This document shows, one piece after another, positions 55,999 through 63,861 of a stretch of 64,000 nucleotides of DNA; position 1 is the stretch's first letter, and each line of letters begins with the position of its first letter. Both the position numbers and the translations under genes were made by a program. The stretch is from assembly GCA_017746715.1 (NCBI GenBank), contig JAGHZQ010000026.1:124001-188000 (forward strand), read 5' to 3'. A model generated the notes under the pieces. It saw nothing but the letters and a program-made list of their open reading frames with translations. It ran no database searches and was not told the origin of the DNA. This DNA is from Cyanobacteria bacterium SBLK. Its GTDB lineage: Bacteria > Cyanobacteriota > Cyanobacteriia > Cyanobacteriales > Spirulinaceae.

Positions 55999-56439
55999 AT
56001 GATTGCGAGGCGATGGTTGCAAGGAATGCTCGGGATTGCTTTAATTTTACTGCTCGCGGGATGCAGTGGCGGAAAACCGCCCTTGAGTCTCGCACCTACA
56101 GGGGAATGGGTCAAAAAAGCGATCGCCTTGCAAGTGCGCCAATCCCAAGAAGTCCTCAGCGATAATCTCAATGCTTCCAACCCCGATGTAAAAATTTCCG
56201 GGATTTCCATCAAAGCGATCGAGCCGCTCTATATGGCTCATTTAGCGACTTATCATATCACTGGGAGCTATAATTTAGAAATCGATTTGCCCAACCAAAA
56301 GGTCACGCAAAAGCGGAATCTGTTTGATATTTTCCTACAGCGTCAAAAAGAAGGTAAAACATGGCGTTGGTTAAAACGAGAAACGCTAAATTCCGACGAA
56401 GAACCCGTCTGGACAAGCTATTTAGTCAGACCCTATTGA
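55999..56439 (+). CDS. Putative lipoprotein, unknown function
   Basis: 146 residues. The N-terminus (RRWLQGMLGIALILLLAGC) is a lipoprotein signal with lipobox LLAGC; Cys22 would carry the lipid. The mature domain (GEWVKKAIALQVRQSQEVLS, then a beta-rich end with KTWRWLKRETL) is not a family I can name. Followed by heptamer repeats and the WD40 gene on the same strand. Confidence 0.75.
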   Translation: MIARRWLQGMLGIALILLLAGCSGGKPPLSLAPTGEWVKKAIALQVRQSQEVLSDNLNASNPDVKISGISIKAIEPLYMAHLATYHITGSYNLEIDLPNQKVTQKRNLFDIFLQRQKEGKTWRWLKRETLNSDEEPVWTSYLVRPY

Positions 56440-56471
56440 CAACTATCAACTATCAACTATCAACTATCAAT
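56440..56471. repeat. Heptameric short tandem repeat (CAACTAT)n
   Basis: Four perfect CAACTAT units (56440-56467) plus CAAT end one base before ATG 56473, where a ribosome binding site should be. The unit is the reverse complement type of the array after the gene. Confidence 0.9.
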
Positions 56472-56472
56472 A

Positions 56473-57681
56473 ATGTCTCATTCCGATCGCCCTAGAGAAT
56501 ACGATGCCGTCCTCGGTTCTCAGAAAACCGTTCCTCGAGGTGCATTGATTTTAGGGGGATTAGCAGGAATCAAACAAGGTTTATCCAGTCCGGTTATCGA
56601 ATCGAGAGTAGAAGCCATTCGCGAGGCGGTAAAGCATGGCAAACAAGGTTTAGAATTGATTATAAAAGGACTTCAAGATGACTCGGAAAAAGTTCAGAAA
56701 GCGGCTTATCTCTTATTACAAAACCGTCGAAATACGGAAGTGAATCGTGCTTTACGAGCCTATCTTCCCTATCGACTCTTTACTTGCACGAAAACCATTA
56801 AAACGGGAAATGGACTGACAATAAATTCAACGGGAACAGCGATCGCCTATCAAAAAGGCAAAAATATTCGCGTCATGAATCTCGATCGCGAGGAAACCCT
56901 TTATACTATTCCCAAATATCCGCGCATGCGTGAAATGTACGGTCTTTGTTCCGATGCCGAGACCCTCATCCGCATTAAAAATAGCATTCACAGTTCCAGT
57001 CCCGCCATCGAAATTTGGCAGCAAGGAGAATTGCAACGCAGCCTTTACGGCCATCAATTGGATATTACCGCGATCGCGATCGATCCCCGAGGAAAAATGC
57101 TCGCTACCGGTTCCGAAGATGGGAGCATTCGACTCTGGCAGATTGCGACGGGAAAAACAATGGGAACTTTTAGCACTCATTTAATTTTTGGGTCTCATAC
57201 CCGTGCTGTTTCTCACCTGACATTCAGTACGGATGGCAACACTTTAATCAGTACCTCCCAAGATGCAACGATTAAACTGTGGGATCTGCAAACCCGCGAT
57301 CGCCCCTACACCCTGAAAACATTTTCCCCTCGCGCTCTTCTCAGTCCGGTAGGTTTGATCCTCGCCGCGATCGCTTGGCAAGGCAAAATTCAATTATGGG
57401 ATATCAATCTCGAAAAAAAGACCAATCATCTCATCAGTACCTTTGACGATTGCATCGATTCAACCTCTACCCTTGCCTTTAGTCCCTACGGTCGCATTCT
57501 CGTTAGCGGGGCGAGAGATGGTCGCATTACCTTCTGGGATGTCTATGGAAAAACCCAATTTCACGAACTTGCCGGTCACGACGGTGCAATTGATTCTCTC
57601 GTCCTCAATTCCGGCGGCGATCGCTTATTTTCCACCGATAAGAGTAAAGTGGTAAAAGTTTGGGAAGTGAGCGATCGGTAG
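56473..57681 (+). CDS. HEAT-like plus WD40 repeat protein
   Basis: 402 residues. The first part (SRVEAIREAVKHGKQGLELI, DDSEKVQKAAYLLLQNRR) resembles HEAT repeats. The remainder carries WD40 units, clearest at LYGHQLDITAIAIDPRGKML, then SEDGSIRLWQI, ISTSQDATIKLWDL, SGARDGRITFWDV and KVVKVWEV. A protein-interaction propeller with no catalytic domain. It is bracketed by inverted heptamer arrays; its TAG stop is the first base triplet of the downstream array. Ribosome binding site absent. Confidence 0.85.
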   Translation: MSHSDRPREYDAVLGSQKTVPRGALILGGLAGIKQGLSSPVIESRVEAIREAVKHGKQGLELIIKGLQDDSEKVQKAAYLLLQNRRNTEVNRALRAYLPYRLFTCTKTIKTGNGLTINSTGTAIAYQKGKNIRVMNLDREETLYTIPKYPRMREMYGLCSDAETLIRIKNSIHSSSPAIEIWQQGELQRSLYGHQLDITAIAIDPRGKMLATGSEDGSIRLWQIATGKTMGTFSTHLIFGSHTRAVSHLTFSTDGNTLISTSQDATIKLWDLQTRDRPYTLKTFSPRALLSPVGLILAAIAWQGKIQLWDINLEKKTNHLISTFDDCIDSTSTLAFSPYGRILVSGARDGRITFWDVYGKTQFHELAGHDGAIDSLVLNSGGDRLFSTDKSKVVKVWEVSDR

Positions 57682-57727
57682 TTGATAGTTGATAGTTGAT
57701 AGTTGATAGTTGATAATTGATAGTTAT
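57679..57727. repeat. Heptameric short tandem repeat (TAGTTGA)n
   Basis: Five perfect TAGTTGA units from 57679, then TAATTGA and TAGTTAT. The first unit supplies the stop codon of the WD40 gene; the last reaches the cobH stop region. Confidence 0.9.
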
Positions 57728-58360
57728 TTACTGATAATCAATCCGTTCATTTTTGCCGTACATCTCCCAAGCTAAGTCTACCAACCCATTTAAAATCGCA
57801 ACGGCGACGGTTGCACTGCCCTTGCGCCCGCTAATGCGAATATTGGGGATCATCGTATCTTGCAGGCGTTCTTTGACCACATCTGCATCAACAAATCCCG
57901 AAGGCGTTGCGATCGCTAGTGCGGGTTTAATTTCCTCGGCTTCGATTAATTCTACCAATGCCGTCAGTGCCGTTTGTGCCCGACCGATAATAAAAATTGC
58001 TTCTGGATAGCGTTTGGCAAGGGTTTGAATCCCCCAAGCAACCTGAGATTTGCTCTTTTGCGGGCGAGTAATAGTTTCCATGCTGCAATACACGGGATTG
58101 GCAAAAGTTTGCTGAATGATGGGGGCAATGCCCACTTGAATCATGGGAACATCCACAATAATCGTCGTTCTTGCCGCCAGTGCTGCCACTCCCGATTGTA
58201 ATGCCCCGTCGGAAAAGCCTATTAAGGATTTATACTCAAAATCAGCCGTTTCGCGAATGACCCGTCGCAGAATTTCGTATTCTGCGGGGGCAAAATCATG
58301 TTCTCCGATCTCGCGATCGACGATCGCCAAACTCTGAGCGTCTGTAGGATGCCATTCCAT
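57728..58360 (-). CDS. cobH: Precorrin-8X methylmutase
   Basis: 210 residues, the CobH/CbiC family: SDGALQSGVAALAARTTIIV, DVPMIQVGIAPI, FIIGRAQTALTALVELIE and IATPSGFVDADVVKE. It moves a methyl group from C-11 to C-12 of precorrin-8 to give hydrogenobyrinic acid in cobalamin synthesis. At the position of the proposed catalytic histidine (VIHxTAD in CbiC) this protein reads VIRETAD. No other cobalamin gene adjoins, and no cobalamin riboswitch was seen. Confidence 0.92.
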   Translation of the reverse strand: MEWHPTDAQSLAIVDREIGEHDFAPAEYEILRRVIRETADFEYKSLIGFSDGALQSGVAALAARTTIIVDVPMIQVGIAPIIQQTFANPVYCSMETITRPQKSKSQVAWGIQTLAKRYPEAIFIIGRAQTALTALVELIEAEEIKPALAIATPSGFVDADVVKERLQDTMIPNIRISGRKGSATVAVAILNGLVDLAWEMYGKNERIDYQ

Positions 58361-58483
58361 AACAATTCTAGGGTCGCAGGTGGGGGAAATCAGGGCAATC
58401 GCGGTATTGTTGCGCGATCGGCTAACCCATTCAGTTTATCTTCTAGCGGGAAAAATTAGGCTCTTTCGCATTTCTGGCAATCT

Positions 58484-58846
58484 ATGAACTTTTTTCGCAA
58501 AGCGATCGCCGCTCTTATTCCGTTAAACATCCTGCTGTTCGTCCATACCGCAATCGCTCAAACTTATTATCGTGCTGGCGATTTCACCATTACCCTAACA
58601 GAAAACAACCCTAAAACGGGGCGAACTTATCGAGGCTGCGACTCCCTCAGAAATTGTATCGTTTTGTATTACGGAACTTCGTGGCGAAATGGCAACCGTC
58701 GCGGGATTACGTGGGAAAATGGCAGTTATTTTTATGTTGTTTCTTGGCAAGATGACGATCGCGCAAGTCCCATGTATTTAACTGTATTTCAAGGGGAAAA
58801 ACAACTTTTGCGGAAACCATTGCAACCCCTGCGATCGTCAGAATAA
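58484..58846 (+). CDS. Small secreted protein, unknown function
   Basis: 120 residues. A signal peptide (AIAALIPLNILLFVHTAIA) precedes a beta-rich mature domain of about 95 residues with two cysteines (GCDSLRNC) and WENGSYFYVVSW. It looks like a compact secreted domain found in cyanobacteria, but I cannot name it. Single gene; the region after it holds a duplicated Uma2 tail. Confidence 0.7.
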   Translation: MNFFRKAIAALIPLNILLFVHTAIAQTYYRAGDFTITLTENNPKTGRTYRGCDSLRNCIVLYYGTSWRNGNRRGITWENGSYFYVVSWQDDDRASPMYLTVFQGEKQLLRKPLQPLRSSE

Positions 58847-58908
58847 TTTAACGTAAATTCAGGATAAGCAGAACCAAAATAATGAACCTTAGAGCCAACC
58901 CACTCATC

Positions 58909-59103
58909 ATTGCGGGAAACGGCGATTGAGTTGCGCTTCTACGATTTTGATGGTAACTTAGTACCATTGAAAGCAGAACGAGAACGAGAGCGGACTGAAG
59001 GGGCTGAGACCAATTTGCAACAATTGTGCGTTCGCGTAGCCGTATCGCCTGCAAGCGATGGGATTAGACCCCGATAATTTCCCTCCACCACAATAAAGAG
59101 TCA
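58909..59103 (+). pseudogene. Degenerate duplicate of a Uma2 C-terminal tail
   Basis: Closely similar to 59765-59967, the end of the intact Uma2 gene: LRFYDFDGNLVPLKAERERE is still readable, as is LQQL, and the identity continues past the stop (AAGAGTC). The rest is disrupted by a short insertion with GCGTTCGCGTAGCC. No upstream part of the gene is present, so this is a partial copy 856 bases away. Confidence 0.7.
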
Positions 59104-59190
59104 AAAAATCACGGGAGAAGGCGATCGCTTCACCCATGAAGTCTCTTTCTTCTTTCGTTGCTAGGATGAGAAAAACCACAAAAACCCGCC

Positions 59191-59961
59191 ATGTCTGTCA
59201 AAATTGTAGAACAAACACCCCAAACCCAATCCCCAGAAGAGTTCGTCCCTTCACCCCCTCCAACCGATTTAATTTTTGACGACGGAGAACCCTTGGAAAG
59301 CAATCGCCACTGCATCAACATCAACGTTTTAATCGAGTCCGTACACGAGGCATATCGCGGACGAGACGATTATTTTGCTGGGGGGAATATGTTCCTCTAT
59401 TTCAGTCAGCAACAGGTCAAAAATAAGGACTTTCGCGGACCTGATTTCTTTGTGGCTTTAGATGTAGATGGGACCAGAGAGCGCCGAGGTTGGGTGGTTT
59501 GGGAAGAGCAGGGACGTTATCCCGATGTGATTGTGGAACTGATGTCACCCTCTACGGCAAATATCGATCTGGAAGACAAAAGAAGACTTTATGAGAGAAC
59601 ATTTAGCACGCGCAATTATTTTGTTTACAATCCCTTCAATCCCGAATCGTTACAGGGTTGGCGCTTGGGCGCAAACGGACGCTATCAGGATTTGACTCCC
59701 AACGATCGCGGTTGGTTGTGGTGCGACGATCTGGGGTTATGGCTGGGAACGTGGGAGGGGACGATATTGCGGGAAACGGGGACTTGGTTGCGCTTCTACG
59801 ATGCCGATGGCAATTTAGTGCCATTGGGGGCAGAATGGGAACGAGAGCGGGCAGAACGGGAACAAGAACGGGCAGAACGGGCTGAGACCGATTTGCAGCA
59901 ATTGCGCGATCGCTTGCAAGCAATGGGGTTAGATCCCGATAATCTCCCTCCAACACAATGA
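59191..59961 (+). CDS. Uma2 family (DUF820) endonuclease-like protein with coiled-coil tail
   Basis: 256 residues. The PD-(D/E)XK core: RGPDFFVALDVDG (Asp), then DVIVELMSPSTANIDLEDKR (E and the lysine), YFVYNPFNPESLQGWRL and LWLGTWEGT. The C-terminal 45 residues are a charged coiled coil (ERERAEREQERAERAETDLQ ending LRDRLQAMGLDPDNLPPTQ). Uma2 proteins are very numerous in cyanobacteria; a nuclease role is inferred from the fold and no substrate is known. Confidence 0.88.
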   Translation: MSVKIVEQTPQTQSPEEFVPSPPPTDLIFDDGEPLESNRHCININVLIESVHEAYRGRDDYFAGGNMFLYFSQQQVKNKDFRGPDFFVALDVDGTRERRGWVVWEEQGRYPDVIVELMSPSTANIDLEDKRRLYERTFSTRNYFVYNPFNPESLQGWRLGANGRYQDLTPNDRGWLWCDDLGLWLGTWEGTILRETGTWLRFYDADGNLVPLGAEWERERAEREQERAERAETDLQQLRDRLQAMGLDPDNLPPTQ

Positions 59962-59969
59962 AGAGTCGT

Positions 59970-60043
59970 GTAGGTTGGGTAGAGGCACAAAACCCAACAC
60001 GGTCAAGGCTTTGTTGGGTTTCACTTCGTTCTACCCAACCTAC
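59970..60043. repeat. Palindromic intergenic repeat
   Basis: GTAGGTTGGGTAG (59970-59982) and CTACCCAACCTAC (60031-60043) are perfect inverted ends. AACCCAACA and TTGGGTTTC form a second internal pair. This is a dispersed cyanobacterial repeat type, sized for RAYT- or MITE-type mobility. Confidence 0.85.
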
Positions 60044-60168
60044 TAGCGCATCCATCTTAATTTGTTGGGTAAGGCGATCGCTGAAAACCTTGTAAAATGA
60101 AATTTAAAGAATTCGGACTACCCAGCATTTTAGCCTAGATGCGCTACTACCGTTTAAGATTTGTTGTT

Positions 60169-60465
60169 CTAGGTGAGGAATTTGATGAGAATGGCGGTGA
60201 GAATGTCGGGTGCGTCTGAGGTTCTTACTGGCTGGAAAATCCACTTATTTTCTTTGTTTTTCAGGCGGCCGGCGCGTTGCCATTTGCTGCCAATGCCGCG
60301 AATGTAAAGGTTGAGGGTGGTTGACTCTTCTTCTTTGCCTCGGATCTGGATGCGTTCCCAAATGGTGTAGGTGTACCCGGTTATCATGAGAACTTTGCCC
60401 TGTTGCCAGCGCGAAGCGAGCAACTGCTCCCAGTTTTTGGGAGGCTGCGGTGCTTTTGTATTCAT
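60169..60465 (-). CDS. Small protein of unknown function
   Basis: 98 residues. QPPKNWEQLLASRWQQGKVL and KWQRAGRLKNKENKWIFQPV look like a folded domain rich in aromatic and basic residues. No known family recognised. It is on the same strand as the next unknown gene and near the HTH regulator, suggesting a small accessory island. Confidence 0.5.
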   Translation of the reverse strand: MNTKAPQPPKNWEQLLASRWQQGKVLMITGYTYTIWERIQIRGKEEESTTLNLYIRGIGSKWQRAGRLKNKENKWIFQPVRTSDAPDILTAILIKFLT

Positions 60466-60559
60466 TTTTGTTAGTGTCGAGCCGTTTCTTGCTGTCGGGT
60501 CGGTAGCGGTTGATCTCGTGGCGATCGCTTTCTAAACTAAGCTCGGCTTTTCCCGATTC

Positions 60560-61012
60560 TTAGTGGGTAGTATTAGTGATGAATTGAATGGCTTGCTCGG
60601 CTGTTTTGTGATAGCTATAGCGATCGGCTGCGATCGCTGCTTTCCACGCGAAGCGCTCTTTACGAACTGTCCCCATGAAGCGGTTTTCATTCATGTAGAA
60701 TGAGGCGATCGCATTTTGGAAGTTCACTTCGGATTGGAATAGGGAAGCGATCGCTGCTTCGATGATTTCTTGTTGTTCTTCGCTGAGTTGCGACTCGGCT
60801 TTATATTCTTCGATTTTGGCTTTGAATGTGTCGGTGTCGATCGCAGTTGCGGTGTTGTTTTTAAACTGAATCCAAACAATATTTTCGCGGATGCTGACGG
60901 TTGCGATATCGCTGGCTTGGTATTCGGTGGCTTTAAAGCAGTCCCATGTGGCGACTCGGGCGGTGAGAGTGAGTTGTTGGGGGGAGAGTTGTAATGCGGT
61001 TGCGGTAGTCAT
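60560..61012 (-). CDS. Protein of unknown function
   Basis: 150 residues, ATG 61012. Predicted beta strands at the start (TARVATWDCFKATEYQASDI, VSIRENIVWIQFKN) then a mainly helical half (IEEYKAESQLSEEQQEIIEA). No signal peptide. No family recognised. Divergent from the HTH gene across a 156-bp region with a perfect palindrome, so it is plausibly that regulator's target. Confidence 0.55.
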   Translation of the reverse strand: MTTATALQLSPQQLTLTARVATWDCFKATEYQASDIATVSIRENIVWIQFKNNTATAIDTDTFKAKIEEYKAESQLSEEQQEIIEAAIASLFQSEVNFQNAIASFYMNENRFMGTVRKERFAWKAAIAADRYSYHKTAEQAIQFITNTTH

Positions 61013-61044
61013 TTGCTAGGATGTCCTTAATCTTATTTTGCTTT

Positions 61045-61068
61045 CCCCTGTTGGCGCAGGGGGTTTTT
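61045..61068 (+). terminator. Terminator-like hairpin in the divergent region
   Basis: CCCCTG (61045-61050) pairs with CAGGGG (61057-61062), followed by GTTTTT on the plus strand. No plus-strand gene lies before it, so it may stop antisense transcription, or act as a leader hairpin for the minus-strand gene at 61012. Confidence 0.45.
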
Positions 61069-61093
61069 GTTTGTTTCCCTTTGGCTAACTATA

Positions 61094-61111
61094 AACTACT
61101 AATTAGTAGTT
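61094..61111. promoter_or_regulatory. Perfect 18-bp palindrome, probable operator
   Basis: AACTACTAATTAGTAGTT is its own reverse complement. A looser pair CTAACTA (61084-61090) and TAGTTAG (61121-61127) surrounds it. It sits between the HTH gene and the divergent unknown gene, where an autoregulatory repressor would bind. Confidence 0.55.
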
Positions 61112-61168
61112 GTCAATTGCTAGTTAGTCATTTGCAATTTAAAGAAAGAAAAGGAGAATAAGTTAAAG

Positions 61169-61429
61169 ATGAGTGGGACAAAAGCCTTGAAAATTCGAGT
61201 GGTTCGGGACTATGATGCTGACGATCTACCGGAGTGGCTGAGAAACACAGCTAAAAATTCCGGTAAGTCTATCAGTCAAATATGCAGGGATGCCGAGATC
61301 ACGACAGCCTACTGGTACTCTTTGCTCAAAGGAAAATACGAATCGATCGCGGACGAAACCTTAAAAAAGTTAGAGAAGGCTTTAAATGATAGATATCCAG
61401 CAAACTGGAGAGACAACGAGAATATCTAA
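61169..61429 (+). CDS. Small HTH (XRE/Cro-like) regulator
   Basis: 86 residues. The segment SGKSISQICRDAEITTAYWY followed by SLLKGKYESIADETLKKLEK is a helix-turn-helix of the lambda-repressor-like class. No extra domain is present. AAGGAG precedes ATG 61169. With a palindrome in the divergent promoter it probably represses itself and the gene at 61012. Typical of plasmid, phage or island regulators. Confidence 0.75.
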   Translation: MSGTKALKIRVVRDYDADDLPEWLRNTAKNSGKSISQICRDAEITTAYWYSLLKGKYESIADETLKKLEKALNDRYPANWRDNENI

Positions 61430-61556
61430 TGCTATATCACACTAAGAACTCGAGTTCTTGGTTCATAGCTCAAGTAGGCTGGTGAAGGTTCAGAAATTAT
61501 TTCGATAATTGCATCTCTGCTCTTAATTTGCGATCCACTTGGATTCAAATCCAAGG

Positions 61557-61658
61557 CTCATAGCGAAAGCCTGCTTTAGCAGGCTAAGAGTAACACTTCA
61601 CCTATTTTCCTTATTTTGAATTAATTCCTAACCCGTTTTAACGGGTTTTCGCTATGAG
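61557..61658. repeat. 102-bp MITE-like element with terminal inverted repeats
   Basis: CTCATAGCGAAA (61557-61568) and TTTCGCTATGAG (61647-61658) are perfect 12-bp terminal inverted repeats. Each end carries its own hairpin: AGCCTGCTTTAGCAGGCT and AACCCGTTTTAACGGGTT. No coding capacity. The rest of 61430-61846 shows no gene. Confidence 0.8.
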
Positions 61659-61846
61659 ACGGGGGTTTCAACCCTCGGCGGAGCAGCGATCGCAGCATTA
61701 ATTCTATTACCGATTTATTTTTTTAACTCCCATGAACCCTAAGAAGAAAAGGAGTTAGGGATTGCTCCAACCGTCAACGATCGCCAGTGCCGTCTCGGTA
61801 AACTTGTTATCGAAAAATGCTTCTATCGCCTTCCTCCCTCCTGATT

Positions 61847-62227
61847 TCACCGCACCGATAAGCCTCTGTTTATCGTCTCGCCAACACCGGGAATGTTGGT
61901 CTGAAAGCGCGTGAGATTGGGGGTTTGGGGAGTCATGATAAGCCCTAGATGGATCGATCGCCGTTTGTCCCTTCTCGCTTCCTCCCGAAACACGCGCAGA
62001 GGAAACTCAAAAGGCACCTGACAATTAGGATAGCGAACCAAAGCGCGATCGCAGTTAAGACTCACGGTAAATTCAATAATACTTTCACACCAGCGATCGA
62101 TGAAATGCCGCGCAATGCTTCGACTCGGGCAATCGATACGCACCTCGCGATCGGGGATAACCGTCCAATCCCATGTAGGTTGATTGATGACCTTGAAGAA
62201 TGCTTCAAGATTGGGTTTGTCATTCAT
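61847..62227 (-). CDS. Protein of unknown function
   Basis: 126 residues from ATG 62227 (MNDKPNLEAFFKVINQPTW); the frame extends to 62296. The middle (DREVRIDCPSRSIARHFIDR, then ESIIEFTVSLNCDRALVRYP) looks like a real mixed alpha/beta fold. No family recognised. It is downstream of the Uma2 gene on the same strand with 104 bases between. Confidence 0.5.
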   Translation of the reverse strand: MNDKPNLEAFFKVINQPTWDWTVIPDREVRIDCPSRSIARHFIDRWCESIIEFTVSLNCDRALVRYPNCQVPFEFPLRVFREEARRDKRRSIHLGLIMTPQTPNLTRFQTNIPGVGETINRGLSVR

Positions 62228-62330
62228 CGGCTTATTCTCTCGCAAGCAAAATTTGTGCATCTTGGCATATTGCGAAACGAAAAGCAACCCTCTCAACAGA
62301 ACCCCGTACTGTCCCTGTTTCCCATTGGGT

Positions 62331-63128
62331 CTAGCAGTCCTCCGTTGGGAGATTGTCAGGATCGATACCTCGAGCCATGAGGCGATCGCGTAATTGCTGC
62401 AATGCCGCTTGTGCTTGCCGTTCTCCTAACTCAGCACGTTCGGCACGTTCTCGCTCCTGCTCTTTCTCTAGCCGTTCCCGTTCCGCACGTTCGGCACCAG
62501 CAAGCAACAAATTACCCTCACCATCCCACCAGCGCATCCAAGGTAAATCATGGTTTTGGTAGACCCCTTGCCAAATCCCCAACTCGACTCCCATCGACTC
62601 AATCGGGAAATGTCCGCGTTCGTTGGGAGTCATCCGTTGATAGCGACCGTTGACCAAGCGGTACACCTCCACACGCTCCCGTCGTACTTCGTAAATCCCA
62701 TAGTATTCCGGTTGGATTTGGGTCTCGTACACCCAAAATTTGCCCGTTTCTGGAGTGCGATCGCGCTCTTCCGCACCGCTTCCCGATACAAATTCCAAGA
62801 CGATCGCGGGAGGAATCCTTTCCTGCCAAAGGACGTAAGAGCGTCGCATTTGTCCGTTCAACAGAGGCGGGATATTGGGGACATAGAACCAATCGGGAGA
62901 GACGCAGCCTTTGAGGGGAGGATGGGTCACTTTCCAGTAGATACCGCTATCTTGCCCGATGTCATAGCGTCCGTCCGGATGCAAGCGATCTAAGACGGGA
63001 GCGATCGAATCGGTGAGTAAGATACTTTGGGGATGTTCTTGGAAGTTCTTCACGAATTCTCCGTCTTCGCACGGTAACTGGGTATGGTCGGGTAATTGGG
63101 CTAGGGTGTGGGTTGGAGTAATCGTCAT
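62331..63128 (-). CDS. Uma2 family (DUF820) protein with coiled-coil tail
   Basis: 265 residues from ATG 63128 (MTITPTHTLAQLPDHTQLPC). The nuclease-fold core: GCVSPDWFYVPNIPP (Asp), PPAIVLEFVSGSGAEERDR (Glu), KFWVYETQIQPEYYGIYEV and GIWQGVY. The tail (ERAERERLEKEQERERAERA, then LQQLRDRLMARGIDPDNLP) is of the same type as in the Uma2 at 59.2 kb, though the cores differ. Function inferred from fold only. Confidence 0.85.
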   Translation of the reverse strand: MTITPTHTLAQLPDHTQLPCEDGEFVKNFQEHPQSILLTDSIAPVLDRLHPDGRYDIGQDSGIYWKVTHPPLKGCVSPDWFYVPNIPPLLNGQMRRSYVLWQERIPPAIVLEFVSGSGAEERDRTPETGKFWVYETQIQPEYYGIYEVRRERVEVYRLVNGRYQRMTPNERGHFPIESMGVELGIWQGVYQNHDLPWMRWWDGEGNLLLAGAERAERERLEKEQERERAERAELGERQAQAALQQLRDRLMARGIDPDNLPTEDC

Positions 63129-63468
63129 GGTTCTCAAAGATTGGGGATTCTTTATATCTGGGGATTCTTTATATCTTAGGAAATTCCTTCTGGAGAATGC
63201 CGCGAAAAATATCAGAGTCAAAGCATCAGACAGCTCGATAAAATCCTCCCTGTGGGGAGAATAGGGAGGATTGACAAATGAAAGATACACTCTTGCGATC
63301 TCTAAAATCATTTAATATCGTCTAATATCGTCAGTTTTTTATACCCCTTCCGTCCTCCTTGGAAAGGGGGAGGCAGATCTTCTCTCATAAAAGATATTTA
63401 GGGAGAATTTACATTTAGGAGAGATTGACACATTTCAGATAACCCCTGCGATCGCCAGCCAAAATCAT
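63129..63468. other. Intergenic region with short repeats
   Basis: About 340 bases. Contains TAATATCGTC direct repeats (near 63313-63332) and a C-rich/G-rich inverted pair (CCCCTTCC at about 63344 against GGAAAGGGGG at 63361), of the same general type as the repeats in hsdM and hsdS. No gene seen. Confidence 0.5.
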
Positions 63469-63849
63469 TCAATCTTCCAATCTTTTTACATCCACTTCAA
63501 TCGCCTCCACATCAATCGTTCCCGGAGGAGTCACGCGAATAAATTTTCCTTTTTCCACCTTCAGGGGTTCGTTACAATTAGGACAATCAATATCAATTCC
63601 ATTAAAAGCCGTAAAAGAATAGCCACAGACCGGACATTCATCCTCCACGATATTGCGACCCACCCACCAACGCAAGGCAAAAAACGCCACAAACAGCAAG
63701 ATAAAAGGTAGAGTAATGAGAAAAATAAGCCAATTGAGCACCCAACCCAATCCCAAAGAACTTAAAAGAATAACAAAAGCTAAAACTGTTAACCAGCAGC
63801 CAACTCCCGATAAATTAATTTGAGCGAGTCGAGAAAAATTTTGATTCAT
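63469..63849 (-). CDS. Membrane protein with a zinc-ribbon-like domain
   Basis: 126 residues. Two hydrophobic helices (GCWLTVLAFVILLSSLGLGW and LIFLITLPFILLFVAFFAL) precede a soluble part with two CxxC pairs, CPVCGYSF and CPNCNEP, that would bind one zinc. No known family recognised. It ends with an acidic tail. Last complete gene on the window's right side. Confidence 0.75.
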   Translation of the reverse strand: MNQNFSRLAQINLSGVGCWLTVLAFVILLSSLGLGWVLNWLIFLITLPFILLFVAFFALRWWVGRNIVEDECPVCGYSFTAFNGIDIDCPNCNEPLKVEKGKFIRVTPPGTIDVEAIEVDVKRLED

Positions 63850-63861
63850 AAGTGCGATCTC

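Noticed and set aside
57600..58480. Cobalamin riboswitch near cobH
   Set aside because: No B12-box-like sequence or suitable leader is present upstream of cobH; the gene starts close to the divergent gene.
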